This document shows, one piece after another, positions 21,137 to 30,318 of a stretch of DNA of 64,000 nucleotides; position 1 is the first letter of the stretch; every line of letters starts with the position of its first letter. Source of the DNA: Pseudomonas putida. GTDB taxonomy: Bacteria > Pseudomonadota > Gammaproteobacteria > Pseudomonadales > Pseudomonadaceae. A model generated the notes under the pieces. That model made no database searches. It was not told the DNA's origin and saw only the letters and a program-made list of their open reading frames with translations. The stretch spans positions 1,054,001-1,118,000 of the forward strand of contig NZ_CP066306.1 in NCBI RefSeq assembly GCF_016406145.1, given 5' to 3'. A program made the translations under genes and the position numbers.

Positions 21137-22234
21137 TCAGACCAGGTGCAGGTGGTTGTCCCAGAAACCGGAAGGCAAATCCATCGGCTGGCCGATCAGT
21201 TCCTGCTTGCGAAAATCATAGAAACGGCAACGTCCCTGCCCGGACGTCACGACAAAACCATCCTTCACCGCCCCGACCCCGGCACAGTCCGGCATCGGCG
21301 CATCCAGCCTGACTGCGCCACTGTCCAGGTCCCAGACGAACAGGCGGTTGGCCCGCGGCGCCGTCAGTGCCACCAGGCGCAGGTCGCTGTGGATGGCGAC
21401 GCTGGCAGTGTACTGGGCCATGGCTTGCAACTGGCGCTCTGGCACCGGGAAAGCCTTGAACGGCTCGCCTGGGCGCTTGATTGCCAGCAGCTCGGCAGTT
21501 TCATCGGCATCGCCCATGAACTGCTGGCATGCGGCGATGGTGCCATCGCTACCCACTGCCAGGTGGCGCACGCTGTTCATCTGCTGGGCCAGGGTTTCCT
21601 TGCTGATCAAGGTGCCGTCGCGACGCATCAACACCAGGCTCGGCTCCATGGCGTTGAGGTTCATCTCGACCCGGCTTTCGGCCTCGGTCCGGATACCGCC
21701 ATTGGCCACGATCAGGGTCTCGCCATCGGGCAGCCATGCCACTTCATGAGGGCCGACGCCGTGGGTGGGGATCTCGCCGGTATGTACCAGGCGTTCACCT
21801 TCGAAGCGGTACACGCCTAGTACGCCACGCCCGGGATCTGTAGTGTCATTCTCGGTGGCGTACAGCCATTCGCCGCCTTTATGAATCACGGCGTGGCCGT
21901 AAAAATGCCGGTCAGGCTGCGACGAGACGGTCTGCAACAAGCGCCCGTCGCGCAGGTTGATCAGGTAGCTTTCGGTACCGGGACGGCGGGCGACGAACAG
22001 GGCGATCGGCAGTTCTGGATGGTTGATGATGGCATGGCAACGCTGGGCCACCTGGGTGCTGAACACCTGGGTGCCGTCCAGACGGAAGCCGACGGCATAG
22101 TGCTTGCCGTCGCCATCGTCACGCGCCGACAGCAGCAAAGGATCGCTGCCTTTGTTGCGCATCAGGCTCCAGCCTCCCAAGGTCAGGGCGCTGAGCAGAA
22201 CGCTACCGATTTTGAGTGCCTGGCGTCGCAGCAT
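21137..22234 (-). CDS. DUF1513 beta-propeller protein
   Basis: 365 residues. It starts MLRRQALKIGSVLLSALTLGG, a twin-arginine-like leader, so it may be exported by Tat. The rest shows repeated YVTN/propeller-like strands (HAVIHKGGEWLYATEND, GVGPHEVAWLPDGETLIVANGG). Such DUF1513 proteins are genetically tied to imelysin and di-heme genes in iron-related clusters. It is the last gene of the four-gene minus-strand cluster, 2 bases after the imelysin-like gene. Biochemical role unknown. Confidence 0.85.
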   Translation of the reverse strand: MLRRQALKIGSVLLSALTLGGWSLMRNKGSDPLLLSARDDGDGKHYAVGFRLDGTQVFSTQVAQRCHAIINHPELPIALFVARRPGTESYLINLRDGRLLQTVSSQPDRHFYGHAVIHKGGEWLYATENDTTDPGRGVLGVYRFEGERLVHTGEIPTHGVGPHEVAWLPDGETLIVANGGIRTEAESRVEMNLNAMEPSLVLMRRDGTLISKETLAQQMNSVRHLAVGSDGTIAACQQFMGDADETAELLAIKRPGEPFKAFPVPERQLQAMAQYTASVAIHSDLRLVALTAPRANRLFVWDLDSGAVRLDAPMPDCAGVGAVKDGFVVTSGQGRCRFYDFRKQELIGQPMDLPSGFWDNHLHLV

Positions 22235-22236
22235 GA

Positions 22237-23301
22237 TCAGTCACCGTCGTTGGCATTGAAGCCCAGCTGGATGTTCAACGCCTTGGCCAGTTCGCCTTCG
22301 TGCAGGCGGTGAACGACGTTGAGGCTGTCGTAGATCTGGTTGAGGCGCTGCATGCCATCTTCGTCAGCCAGCAACTCGCCCAGGGTCTTCTGGTTATCGG
22401 TCAGCAGTTTCAGCGAGGTAGCGTAGGCGTCGTCGATCTTTTGCGCCAGGGCTTTCTGGTCGCTGCCCAGCAAGCCGCGCAGGCCCTGGTTGTCGACCCC
22501 GACCCAGACCGCCTGGGCGGCCTTGAGGCTGGCTTCCAGGCTTCTCAGCGAGGCGTGGCTGCGCCAGGCTTCGGCCTGCAGTGGCTGCGCAATGCCTTTG
22601 CTCTGGCGGCCCATCGGTGCGCCGAGCTTCTTCTTGAGGGTATCCAGCGCAGTCACCTGTGCACGTAGCAGGTCGGCGATCGCCTCGTGCGAGTCGGCAT
22701 AGCGCTGGTTGGGGAACTTGGTCATTTGCGAGAGCATGCCGTCGGTGCTGTTCCAGCCTTTCAGGATCTCTTCAGCCAAGGCCTTCTGGTGCTCACCAAT
22801 GGCAACCAGCAGCGGGCAGTAGCGGGCTTTCTGTTCGGCGGTGGCGACATCCGGCTTGCTGTCGAACAGGATGTATTCGTAGGCCGACAGGCCGCGGACC
22901 ACGACGCTGGACTTGCCCAGGGTTTGGGCGTCGATCGGCTTGTCGCCATTGACCAACTGCTCGACCTGGCGACCGACCAGGTTCTTCTTGTCGGGCCAGA
23001 ACTGCACCTGCCAGGCGCGGTTGCCCTCGGCCAGCGGACCGACCAGCAGCGGCTGCAGCTCGGCCCAGGCTTTTTGCGCGTTGAGGAAATCAGCGCGCGC
23101 GGTGTCCAGGCTCTCTTTGCCCTCGCAGTAGGCCAGGGCGCTGGCGGCGAGTTGCCGGTCGGCTTCGACCCAGCGGCTGTAGGTCGGCAGGATCACCTGC
23201 TTGGCGATGGCGGCGGACGTCACCGCCTGCGGGTCCTGCGGCGAGCAGGCACCGAGAGCGAGTGCGGCGAGGCTGGTGAACAACAGTTTGGGTCGGAACA
23301 T
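22237..23301 (-). CDS. imelysin-like lipoprotein with altered GxHxxE motif
   Basis: 354 residues, lipoprotein signal with lipobox LALGAC (Cys about 19). It is all-helical imelysin peptidase-like fold. Where imelysins carry GxHxxE, this protein reads GLSAYE, so the His is replaced by Ser while Gly and Glu remain. It probably does not bind metal in the classical way. It is expected in the outer-membrane or periplasmic space. It follows the di-heme gene after 17 bases. Confidence 0.85.
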   Translation of the reverse strand: MFRPKLLFTSLAALALGACSPQDPQAVTSAAIAKQVILPTYSRWVEADRQLAASALAYCEGKESLDTARADFLNAQKAWAELQPLLVGPLAEGNRAWQVQFWPDKKNLVGRQVEQLVNGDKPIDAQTLGKSSVVVRGLSAYEYILFDSKPDVATAEQKARYCPLLVAIGEHQKALAEEILKGWNSTDGMLSQMTKFPNQRYADSHEAIADLLRAQVTALDTLKKKLGAPMGRQSKGIAQPLQAEAWRSHASLRSLEASLKAAQAVWVGVDNQGLRGLLGSDQKALAQKIDDAYATSLKLLTDNQKTLGELLADEDGMQRLNQIYDSLNVVHRLHEGELAKALNIQLGFNANDGD

Positions 23302-23318
23302 GCCCGGCTCCTTGCGCT

Positions 23319-24746
23319 TTAAAGTGAGTTCAGGAAGGCCAGCAACGCAGCGCGCTGCTCGGCATTGAAGGTCAAAACATGATCGCGCGCTGCCTGCGCT
23401 TCGCCGCCGTGCCAGAGCACAGCCTCGAGCAGGTTGCGGGCGCGGCCATCATGCAAGTACTGGGTGTGGCCACTGACCGCTGGACTCAGGCCGATGCCCC
23501 ACAGCGGTGGGGTTCGCCAGTCCTGGCCGTTGGCGGCAAATTCGGTGCGATCGTCGGCAAGGCCCGGGCCCATGTCGTGCAGCAGTAGGTCGCTGTAGGG
23601 GCGGATCACTTGCCCGGCCAGCTCTGGCTCGGTGGCGTCGGCGGCAGTGGTGAACTTCGGGGTGTGGCAACCCTGGCAGCCGGCCTGGTAGAACAGGCTC
23701 TTGCCGGCCAGCACTTGCGGGGCGCCGACATCGCGCCGGGCTGGCACGCCCAGGTTGCGGGTGTAAAAAGTGACCAGGCGCAGGATGTTGTCGCTGACTT
23801 CCTTTTCGCCCTCGGCGCCGTCGCCATTGGGGGCTGCAAGGCAATCGAGCTGCGCCGGGGTGCAGTCGTCCCGGGGTTGCAGGGTGCTGGTCAAACCCAT
23901 GTCACCGGCAAAGGCGTGCACGTTCTGCTGTTTGACGTTCGGTTGCCCGGCCTTCCAGCCGAAGCGACCGACCACTGTCTTGCCCTGGGCGTCGTCCCAA
24001 ACCCGGTTGGCCCGGCCGCGAATACCGTCGCGGTTGCGATCGTCGGGGTCTTCGTTGGCCAGAATCTGAGCTTCGGGAATGGCTTCGAGCAGGCCCAGGC
24101 CGATCATGGGCGGTGCCACGCGTGCAGAGAACCGGGTGTCAGGGTGCATCGGCCCATAGCCGAGCTGGGTGATTTGCAGGGTAGGGCGACGCAGTTCGAC
24201 CTGATGGCCGTCCCTGAAGGTGACGGTCTGATTATCGTAAGTCACGCGCACCTTGCCCTCCGGGGCCACGCCAGGGTTGGCCATGTCCTGTAACTGGGTG
24301 CCATAGACAGGCTCCGGAACCACGCCCAGGCGCTCGATTTCTTTTGCCAGATAAGGCTGGTCAGGGATCGACAGCCGCACCAGCATCGACACCGCATTGC
24401 TGTCGCCAGGCTCTGGCGGATGGCCGCGGCCATCGCGTACGTGGCAGTTCTGGCAGGCGTTGGTATTGAACAGTGGGCCCAGGCCATCGCGTGCAGTGGT
24501 GGTGGACGGAGCGATCACCCAGGGGTTGCGGAAAAAGCTGTTGCCTACGGCAAAGTCCAGGCGGCGCTCGGGCGACAGGTTGGCCGAGGGCAGGGAAAAG
24601 GCATTGCGGTCACTGCGCTGGACAGTCGCCTGGCCACCGGACAGCGCTTCGCCAGGCTCTGCCTGAGTGAAACGCGGGGCGTCGTCACAGGCGGCAAGGG
24701 CAAGGGCCAGCAGCAGAGGGGAGAGTCGGGACAGCGACAAGGACAT
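23319..24746 (-). CDS. di-heme cytochrome c oxidoreductase (COG3488 type, DUF1111)
   Basis: 475 residues with a lipobox-like signal (LALALAACDD). Two CxxCH haem sites are visible: CQNCH (about residue 100) and CQGCH (about 355). The family is annotated as putative thiol oxidoreductase and is related to MauG/CcpA-type di-heme enzymes. It acts outside the cytoplasm. Its neighbours encode two imelysins and a propeller protein, suggesting electron transfer coupled to iron or copper handling. Function is unproven. Confidence 0.87.
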   Translation of the reverse strand: MSLSLSRLSPLLLALALAACDDAPRFTQAEPGEALSGGQATVQRSDRNAFSLPSANLSPERRLDFAVGNSFFRNPWVIAPSTTTARDGLGPLFNTNACQNCHVRDGRGHPPEPGDSNAVSMLVRLSIPDQPYLAKEIERLGVVPEPVYGTQLQDMANPGVAPEGKVRVTYDNQTVTFRDGHQVELRRPTLQITQLGYGPMHPDTRFSARVAPPMIGLGLLEAIPEAQILANEDPDDRNRDGIRGRANRVWDDAQGKTVVGRFGWKAGQPNVKQQNVHAFAGDMGLTSTLQPRDDCTPAQLDCLAAPNGDGAEGEKEVSDNILRLVTFYTRNLGVPARRDVGAPQVLAGKSLFYQAGCQGCHTPKFTTAADATEPELAGQVIRPYSDLLLHDMGPGLADDRTEFAANGQDWRTPPLWGIGLSPAVSGHTQYLHDGRARNLLEAVLWHGGEAQAARDHVLTFNAEQRAALLAFLNSL

Positions 24747-24850
24747 GAAAAATCCTGGGCTTGGGCGAAAAACCGGCGTGCAAGCTTAGCAGGCTGAGAA
24801 TGTTTGAATAAGAGGAATTTGCAATTGCTGGATGAAACTGGTGTCAGTTT

Positions 24851-24957
24851 CGGCCCTGCCGCAGGCAAGCCAGCTCCCACAGGTACAGCGCAGAACTCAA
24901 GAACTGCGCGGTCCCGGTAGGAGCTGGCTCGCCGGCGATGGGCTGCGTAGCAGCCCT
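24851..24957. repeat. REP-like inverted pair inside the imelysin cluster
   Basis: The arm CTGCCGCAGGCAAGCCAGCTCCCACAGG (about 24855-24883) and inverted arm TAGGAGCTGGCTCGCCGGCGATGGGCTGCG (24918 onward) flank a small hairpin GCGCAG...CTGCGC. It fills the 258-base gap between icmP and the di-heme gene and may stop or stabilise the icmP transcript. Confidence 0.7.
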
Positions 24958-25004
24958 ACTAACGCTAACTGACTGGCGTTAGCCTTTTGCCTGCCAATGC
25001 CGAA

Positions 25005-26342
25005 TCAGAACTCGTGATCGGCAGTGTCCGGGTTCAGGTTGGCAATGCCCAGCTTGCCCGCAGCCTGCTCGATCGCGCCGGTCTGCTTGACCAGGGAGGC
25101 AATGGCATCACGCACGACCTGGTTGCCGGCCGCGTTGTCGGCAGCGATCAGTTGGTCGTAGTGCTCGCCTTTGAGCGCGTGGTCGACAATTACCTGAAGC
25201 TTCGCCTCGGTCGCTTCCAGGTCGGCCTTGAGGGTAGCGTCGGCAGCCGGGTCGGCCTTGGCCACCAGCGACGACAGGCTCGGGCCGGTCAGCTTGGTAC
25301 CGTCGGCGCGGGTATACTCGCCCAGGTAGACGTTGCGGATGCCCTTGGCGTCGTAGAAGTGCGAGTAGTGGGTGTTGTCGCTGAAACAGTCCTGCTCGTC
25401 TTCCGGCGAGTTGGCTTCCAGCGAGACCTTCATGCGCTCGCCAGCCAGTTCGCCCAGCGACAGGCTGCCCATACCGAACAGCATCTTGCGCAGGCCGTCG
25501 GTGGCGGGCTCGGCTTCCAGCGTGGCGCGGTAGTTGTCGGCTACGTTCGGGGCCCAGTTGCCGACCATTTCTTCAAGGTCTTTGACCAGCAGCTCGGTGA
25601 CCGACTTCAGGTAGGCGCGGCGACGCTCGTTGTGGCCGCCGGTGGCGCCTTTACCCTCGAGGTAGTCGGAAGCAGGGCGGTTGCCTGCGCCCGGGCCGGT
25701 ACCGTTGAGGTCCTGGCCCCAGAGCAGGAATTCGATGGCGTGGTAGCCAGTGGCGACGTTGGCTTCGGAGCCGCCCAGTTCATTCAGGCTGGCCAGCTTC
25801 TCAGGGGTGATGTCCTTGACGTCGACCTTCTCCTCACCGACCTGGATCTCGGTGTTGGCGATGATGTTGGAGCTTGCAGCCGGGTTGCCCAGAGCATGTT
25901 CGTAACTCTTGTCGACGTAGTCGATCAGGCCTTCGTCAAGCGGCCAGGCGTTCACCTGGCCTTCCCAGTCGTCGATGATGGTGTTGCCGAAGCGGAAGGC
26001 TTCGCTCTGCAGGTACGGTACGCGTGCTGCAGCCCAGGCTTCTTTGGCAGCTTTGAGGGTGTCGTCGTTGGGCTTGGCGAGGAATGCATCGATGGCGCTT
26101 TGCAGGGACTTGGCGGTGCTCAGCGAGTCGCTGTAAACGGCGTAGACCATCTCGGTGTAATGCTTGACCACGGCCTTGCCGGCCGCTTCGTCGACAGCAG
26201 CCGGTGCTGCGGCCGCGGTGCTCGCAGCAGCAGGTGCCGCAGCTTGCGGTGCGGCGGCCTTGTCGTCCTTGCTTTCACCGCAACCGGCGAGAGCGATGGC
26301 GATGGCCAGCAGACTGGCGGAGGCCAGAGGCATACGAATCAT
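25005..26342 (-). CDS. icmP: imelysin-family lipoprotein IcmP
   Basis: 445 residues. The start MIRMPLASASLLAIAIALAG is followed by the lipobox Cys and an Ala-rich linker. The imelysin motif GYHAIE (GxHxxE) is intact within a GYHAIEFLLWGQDLNGTGPGAG stretch. The P. aeruginosa counterpart, by neighbourhood and sequence, is IcmP, described as an insulin-cleaving metalloproteinase of the outer membrane; related EfeO/IrpA proteins serve iron uptake. A start 15 codons upstream is possible but would bury the signal peptide. It is first gene of the cluster, with a possible Fur site upstream. Confidence 0.9.
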   Translation of the reverse strand: MIRMPLASASLLAIAIALAGCGESKDDKAAAPQAAAPAAASTAAAAPAAVDEAAGKAVVKHYTEMVYAVYSDSLSTAKSLQSAIDAFLAKPNDDTLKAAKEAWAAARVPYLQSEAFRFGNTIIDDWEGQVNAWPLDEGLIDYVDKSYEHALGNPAASSNIIANTEIQVGEEKVDVKDITPEKLASLNELGGSEANVATGYHAIEFLLWGQDLNGTGPGAGNRPASDYLEGKGATGGHNERRRAYLKSVTELLVKDLEEMVGNWAPNVADNYRATLEAEPATDGLRKMLFGMGSLSLGELAGERMKVSLEANSPEDEQDCFSDNTHYSHFYDAKGIRNVYLGEYTRADGTKLTGPSLSSLVAKADPAADATLKADLEATEAKLQVIVDHALKGEHYDQLIAADNAAGNQVVRDAIASLVKQTGAIEQAAGKLGIANLNPDTADHEF

Positions 26343-26405
26343 TATTGGTTTCCCTGCGTCGTGTGGTTGGACAGTGCGCCGTGGCACGTAAAACTACAAC
26401 ATCAT

Positions 26406-26424
26406 GCGAAAGATTTGCATTTGC
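26406..26424. promoter_or_regulatory. possible Fur box upstream of icmP
   Basis: GCGAAAGATTTGCATTTGC agrees with the 19-bp Fur consensus (GATAATGATAATCATTATC) at about 11 positions. It lies 64-82 bases before the icmP ATG. The match is weak; the iron link of the gene family is what makes it worth noting. Confidence 0.35.
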
Positions 26425-26489
26425 TGTAAAGGGGTGGGGGCGCAATTATGTAATTGCCGGCAACGGCCTGGAACCAGCAGGGGCAGGGG

Positions 26490-28541
26490 TTATAACGCAG
26501 AAACCTGATTGCGCTGGGCCTGACGCAGGAAACTGGTCAGCTCGCGTGCCGACAGTGGCTTGCTGTAGTGATAGCCCTGACCTTCGTGGCAGCCTTGGGC
26601 GATGATGTAGGCTTCCTGCTCGGACGTCTCTACGCCCTCGGCGATCACCTGCATGCCCAGGCTCTTGCCCAACTGGATAATTGCCCGAACGATGGTGGCA
26701 TCATCATCGTCATCCAACAGGTCCTGGACGAAGCTCTTGTCGATCTTGATCTTGTCCAGTGGCAGCGACTTGAGGTAACTGAGCGACGAGTAACCGGTGC
26801 CAAAGTCGTCAATGGCGATCATCGCCCCGGAGCGGCGCAGGCTGAGCAGATGCTGGGCGGCGGTGCTGATATCTTCCATCAGGCCGGTTTCGGTCACCTC
26901 CAGTTCCAGGCTGCGCGGTGGCAGACGGTAAGCCTGCAGCAGATTGTTGACCACACGCGGAAGTTCGTTGTGATGCAGTTGCACGGTGGACAGGTTGACT
27001 GCCATGCGCAGTTCGCTGAAGCCAAGATCGTGCCATTCGCGCAGTTGCCTGCAGGCCTGGTCGAGTACCCACTCGCCGATGGGGATGATGTTGCCGTTCT
27101 GTTCGGCCAGCGGGATGAACTGGTCCGGCGGGACCATGCCAAGTTCAGGATGCTGCCAGCGCAGCAAGGCTTCGACACCGACCACGCGGTGATCGCGGTA
27201 GCTGATCTGCGGCTGGTAGACAAGGAATAGCTGGTTGCGCGACAGCGCCTCGCGCAGGTCCTTTTCCAGTTCACGGCGCCGACGCATCTCGCTGTCGACG
27301 CTGGCGATGTAGAACTGATAGCGGTTGCGCGAGCGGGCCTTGGCCAAGGTCATGGTCTGCTCAGCCTTTTGCAGCAGCTTCTCGGTGCTGTCGCCGTCTT
27401 CGGGGAATAGTGTGATGCCGATGGTGGCGCGCAGGCGAATCTGCTGGTGATCCAGGTCGAACGGCGCCTCCAGGTCATCGAGGATGCTCTGCGCCAGTTC
27501 TGCGGCCTCGTAGGGCTGTTCGATATTGGCCTGCACCAGGGCGAACTGGTCGCCTCCCAGGCGCGCCAGCGCCCCCAGGCGGCCACTGTGGGCGCGCAGG
27601 CGGTCAGCCAGGGCGAGCAGCAATTGGTCGCCGACCTGATAGCTGAACTGCTCGTTTATGCCTTTGAAGTCATCCAGGCCCACGCACAGTACGGCGACGC
27701 GATGCTGCAGGCGGCAGCCGTCTGTAAGGATCTTGTCGAGCTGTGCCTGTAGCTGCTGGCGGTTCGGCAGGCCGGTCAGGAAGTCGTATTGGGCCATGCG
27801 TTGCAGGCTGTTTTCGGCTTCGTGGCGCAGATGGGTATTGCGCTCGATCGAGGCCAGCAACTGGTTGGCTGTATTGACCCAGATGCCCAGTTCGTTTTTT
27901 TCATGGCCTTTGAGTAGCGGGATCTGGTGCTGGCTGGGGCGGTCAGGGTTGATCTGGGTGAGGTGCTCGATGATTTTCGACAGCGGTTTGGTCAGCAGCC
28001 AGTGGTAGACCAGGTACAGCACCAGGCCCATGGCCAAGGCGCGCAGCACGCCGGAAATGAAGATGATGATGGCGTTGAGCAGGAATCCTTCACCGTAGGC
28101 GGCAGTGTCCAGGGTGATGCTCAGGTCACCGTAGTACTCGCTGTAGGGGCCGCGGCCGACCAATTGAGTGGTGTAGGTGCGTTCCTGGCCAAGGAGCAGG
28201 TCGGTTAGCCAGCGTACGGGAGAGTCCTGCAGCGGGCGGGACTTCTCGGCGAGCATGGTTTCATTGGGGTGGCCGATGGAAGCCTGGCGAACAGACTCGT
28301 CCTGGAACAGGCCTTCCATGACCTGCATGCCCATTTCCCGGTCAAGGCTGTAGACCGCCTGGGTCGAGGGGTCGCGGAACATATCGAGGATGCGCTGGGC
28401 GTCGCTGTCGACAGTCTGGCGGGTCTTGTAGGTGTCATAAACGATCTGCGCGCAGCTAAGAACGACACCGACCGCCAGCGCCGAAAGGAGCACGACCCTG
28501 AGCAACTTGACCGATAAGCTGTTCCGCAATTCCAGCTTCAA
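26490..28541 (-). CDS. bifA: c-di-GMP phosphodiesterase BifA (degenerate GGDEF + EAL)
   Basis: 683 residues. An N-terminal TM helix (about 12-30), a periplasmic region, a second TM (about 150-180) and a HAMP-like linker are followed by GGDEF and EAL domains. The GGDEF signature reads GGDQF, so cyclase activity is probably lost. The EAL domain is intact (VEALLRW, DDFGTGYSSLSYLKSLPLDKIKIDKSF). This is the pattern of Pseudomonas BifA, which lowers c-di-GMP and promotes biofilm dispersal and motility. Its place before sodB agrees with P. aeruginosa bifA. Confidence 0.92.
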   Translation of the reverse strand: MKLELRNSLSVKLLRVVLLSALAVGVVLSCAQIVYDTYKTRQTVDSDAQRILDMFRDPSTQAVYSLDREMGMQVMEGLFQDESVRQASIGHPNETMLAEKSRPLQDSPVRWLTDLLLGQERTYTTQLVGRGPYSEYYGDLSITLDTAAYGEGFLLNAIIIFISGVLRALAMGLVLYLVYHWLLTKPLSKIIEHLTQINPDRPSQHQIPLLKGHEKNELGIWVNTANQLLASIERNTHLRHEAENSLQRMAQYDFLTGLPNRQQLQAQLDKILTDGCRLQHRVAVLCVGLDDFKGINEQFSYQVGDQLLLALADRLRAHSGRLGALARLGGDQFALVQANIEQPYEAAELAQSILDDLEAPFDLDHQQIRLRATIGITLFPEDGDSTEKLLQKAEQTMTLAKARSRNRYQFYIASVDSEMRRRRELEKDLREALSRNQLFLVYQPQISYRDHRVVGVEALLRWQHPELGMVPPDQFIPLAEQNGNIIPIGEWVLDQACRQLREWHDLGFSELRMAVNLSTVQLHHNELPRVVNNLLQAYRLPPRSLELEVTETGLMEDISTAAQHLLSLRRSGAMIAIDDFGTGYSSLSYLKSLPLDKIKIDKSFVQDLLDDDDDATIVRAIIQLGKSLGMQVIAEGVETSEQEAYIIAQGCHEGQGYHYSKPLSARELTSFLRQAQRNQVSAL

Positions 28542-28766
28542 TGGGGGTTTCCTTAATCCATGCGCATGACATCATTTTGCCATTAACCTTGGCGATACAC
28601 TATCGGCCGATGGGGCTGCCCTGAGCAATGTATCGGTTGCCTGACCCTGCAACTTGAGTGCGCTGTAGCGAACTTTCAGACGTTTGATGTTAGCGCGCTA
28701 TGCGGGGGGAGCAAGAGCCGCCGGGAAAACTGTTCATTGGGAGTCTGTGATGTCGTCACTGGCCAT

Positions 28767-28793
28767 AAAAAAACCCGGCGCATGGCCGGGTTT
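28767..28793 (-). terminator. intrinsic terminator of sodB
   Basis: On the minus strand AAACCCGGCC-ATGC-GCCGGGTTTTTTT forms a 9-bp stem with a T tract, 20 bases after the sodB stop. Confidence 0.9.
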
Positions 28794-28813
28794 CTTGTTC
28801 AAGGCGCCAGCAA

Positions 28814-29410
28814 TCAGGCCTTGAAGGTCTTGCCTTCGAACTGCTCGGCAACGAAGGCCCAGTTGACCAGGTTCCAGAATGCTTCGACGTACTTCGGACG
28901 CAGGTTGCGGTAGTCGATGTAGTAAGCATGTTCCCAGACGTCGCAGGTCAGCAGCGGGGTGTCGCCGCTGGTCAGCGGGCAGCCGGCACCGATGGTGCTG
29001 GCCAGGGCCAGGGAGCCGTCGGCTTTCTTGACCAGCCAGCCCCAGCCGGAACCGAAGGTGCCAACCGAAGTCTTGGTGAACTCTTCCTTGAACTTGTCGA
29101 AGGAACCGAACGCGGCGTTGATGGCTTCAGCCAGTGCACCGGTAGGCTGGCCACCGCCGTTTGGCGACAGGCAGTTCCAGTAGAAGGTGTGGTTCCAGAC
29201 TTGAGCGGCGTTGTTGAAGATGCCGCCCGAAGAGCTCTTGACGATCTCTTCCAGGGTCTTGCCTTCGAATTCGGTGCCTGGGACCAGGTTGTTCAGGTTC
29301 ACGACGTAGGTGTTGTGGTGCTTGTCGTGGTGATACTCCAGGGTTTCCTTGGAGATGTGCGGCTGCAGGGCATCGTGGGCGTACGGCAGCGGCGGCAATT
29401 CAAAAGCCAT
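28814..29410 (-). CDS. sodB: superoxide dismutase [Fe]
   Basis: 198 residues, the usual SodB length. Metal ligands His27 (YHHDKHH), His74 (WNHTFYW) and the DVWEHAYY Asp/His pair (about 157/161) are all present. The iron type is indicated by the SodB-like start [11 protein letters not shown] and the [10 protein letters not shown] and GSGWGWLV segments. It is cytoplasmic and dismutates superoxide. It has its own terminator. In many pseudomonads sodB is under iron-dependent small-RNA control; I did not resolve such a site here. Confidence 0.97.
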   Translation of the reverse strand: MAFELPPLPYAHDALQPHISKETLEYHHDKHHNTYVVNLNNLVPGTEFEGKTLEEIVKSSSGGIFNNAAQVWNHTFYWNCLSPNGGGQPTGALAEAINAAFGSFDKFKEEFTKTSVGTFGSGWGWLVKKADGSLALASTIGAGCPLTSGDTPLLTCDVWEHAYYIDYRNLRPKYVEAFWNLVNWAFVAEQFEGKTFKA

Positions 29411-29607
29411 GGTGGATCTCCTGATTCAGGTCTAGTTCGCGGTTTGCGCAAGGCCGATCACGGGCGGCCCTATGTGCGTCAGCGAGTTTGTACTCTTTGC
29501 GACGCAAGGGCTGGATCATAGCACCAGCCCCGACGCATAACCACGCAACAAAGATAGGGAATAGAGGTTCCAGAGCGGTTGCCTGCCGCCGACGGGTGGC
29601 GCTCCGA

Positions 29608-29634
29608 TGCAAGCTTCAAGCTTGCAGCTCAAGT
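29608..29634. repeat. GCTTGCA repeat, short copy 2
   Basis: GCAAGCTTCAAGCTTGCAGCTCAAG is a short palindromic piece of the element seen at 9235 and 55401. Its end overlaps the last bases of argO (stop at 29629), so the repeat marks the gene's 3' border. Confidence 0.65.
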
Positions 29635-30228
29635 AAAGATCAACTGCGCCGCCACGGCGAACATCATCACTGCCACCATCAGGTCGAGCATCCGCCAAGT
29701 GGCCGGGCGGGCCAGCCAGGGCGCCAGCCATGCAGCACCGATCGCCAAAGTCGAGAACCATAGCAGCGAAGCGCTGGCGGCCCCTGCCACATAGGCGCCC
29801 GGCACTGTCTGCTGGGCGCCTAGGGAGCCGATCAGCAACACAGTGTCCAGGTACACATGCGGGTTCAGGAGGGTAACGGCCAGTGCACTGAGCAGCACCG
29901 CACGCCGCGAGCGCATGCCTTGGCCTTGCTGATGCTGCAGGCTCTGTTTGGAGCATGCACTGCGCAGCGCCTTGGCGCCATACCAGAGCAGAAACACCGC
30001 GCCACCCCAGCGAGCAATCGCCAGCAGCGTCGGATTATGCGCCAGCACCGTGGCCAGGCCGAACACCCCGGCGGCTACCAGCAATGCGTCGCAGACGATG
30101 CACAGTGCTGCCACCGGGAGGTGGTGTTCACGACGCAGGCTCTGCGCCAGGACGAAGGCGTTCTGTGCGCCAATGGCCATGATCAGGCCGAAGGCCACCA
30201 GCATGCCGTTCAGATAGCTTTGCCACAT
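29629..30228 (-). CDS. argO: LysE/ArgO-type amino-acid exporter
   Basis: 199 residues with six hydrophobic helices. The LysE signature AIGAQNAFVLAQSLRREH is at residues 19-36 and TLLNPHVYLDT is in the middle. It exports basic amino acids (arginine, lysine) across the inner membrane. It is divergent from an ArgP-like LysR regulator with a 90-base gap, the classical argO-argP arrangement. Confidence 0.9.
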   Translation of the reverse strand: MWQSYLNGMLVAFGLIMAIGAQNAFVLAQSLRREHHLPVAALCIVCDALLVAAGVFGLATVLAHNPTLLAIARWGGAVFLLWYGAKALRSACSKQSLQHQQGQGMRSRRAVLLSALAVTLLNPHVYLDTVLLIGSLGAQQTVPGAYVAGAASASLLWFSTLAIGAAWLAPWLARPATWRMLDLMVAVMMFAVAAQLIFT

Positions 30229-30318
30229 GGCAGATACTCCAGAGAAGATGCTGGCTATTGTGGGGAGCGACCCTGTATAAGAAAAACAAATAATGCTGAT
30301 CCGTCATTAGGAAAATCG

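Noticed and set aside
26375..26400. TGGCAC resembling a sigma-54 -24 element near icmP
   Set aside because: There is no TTGC at the required distance.
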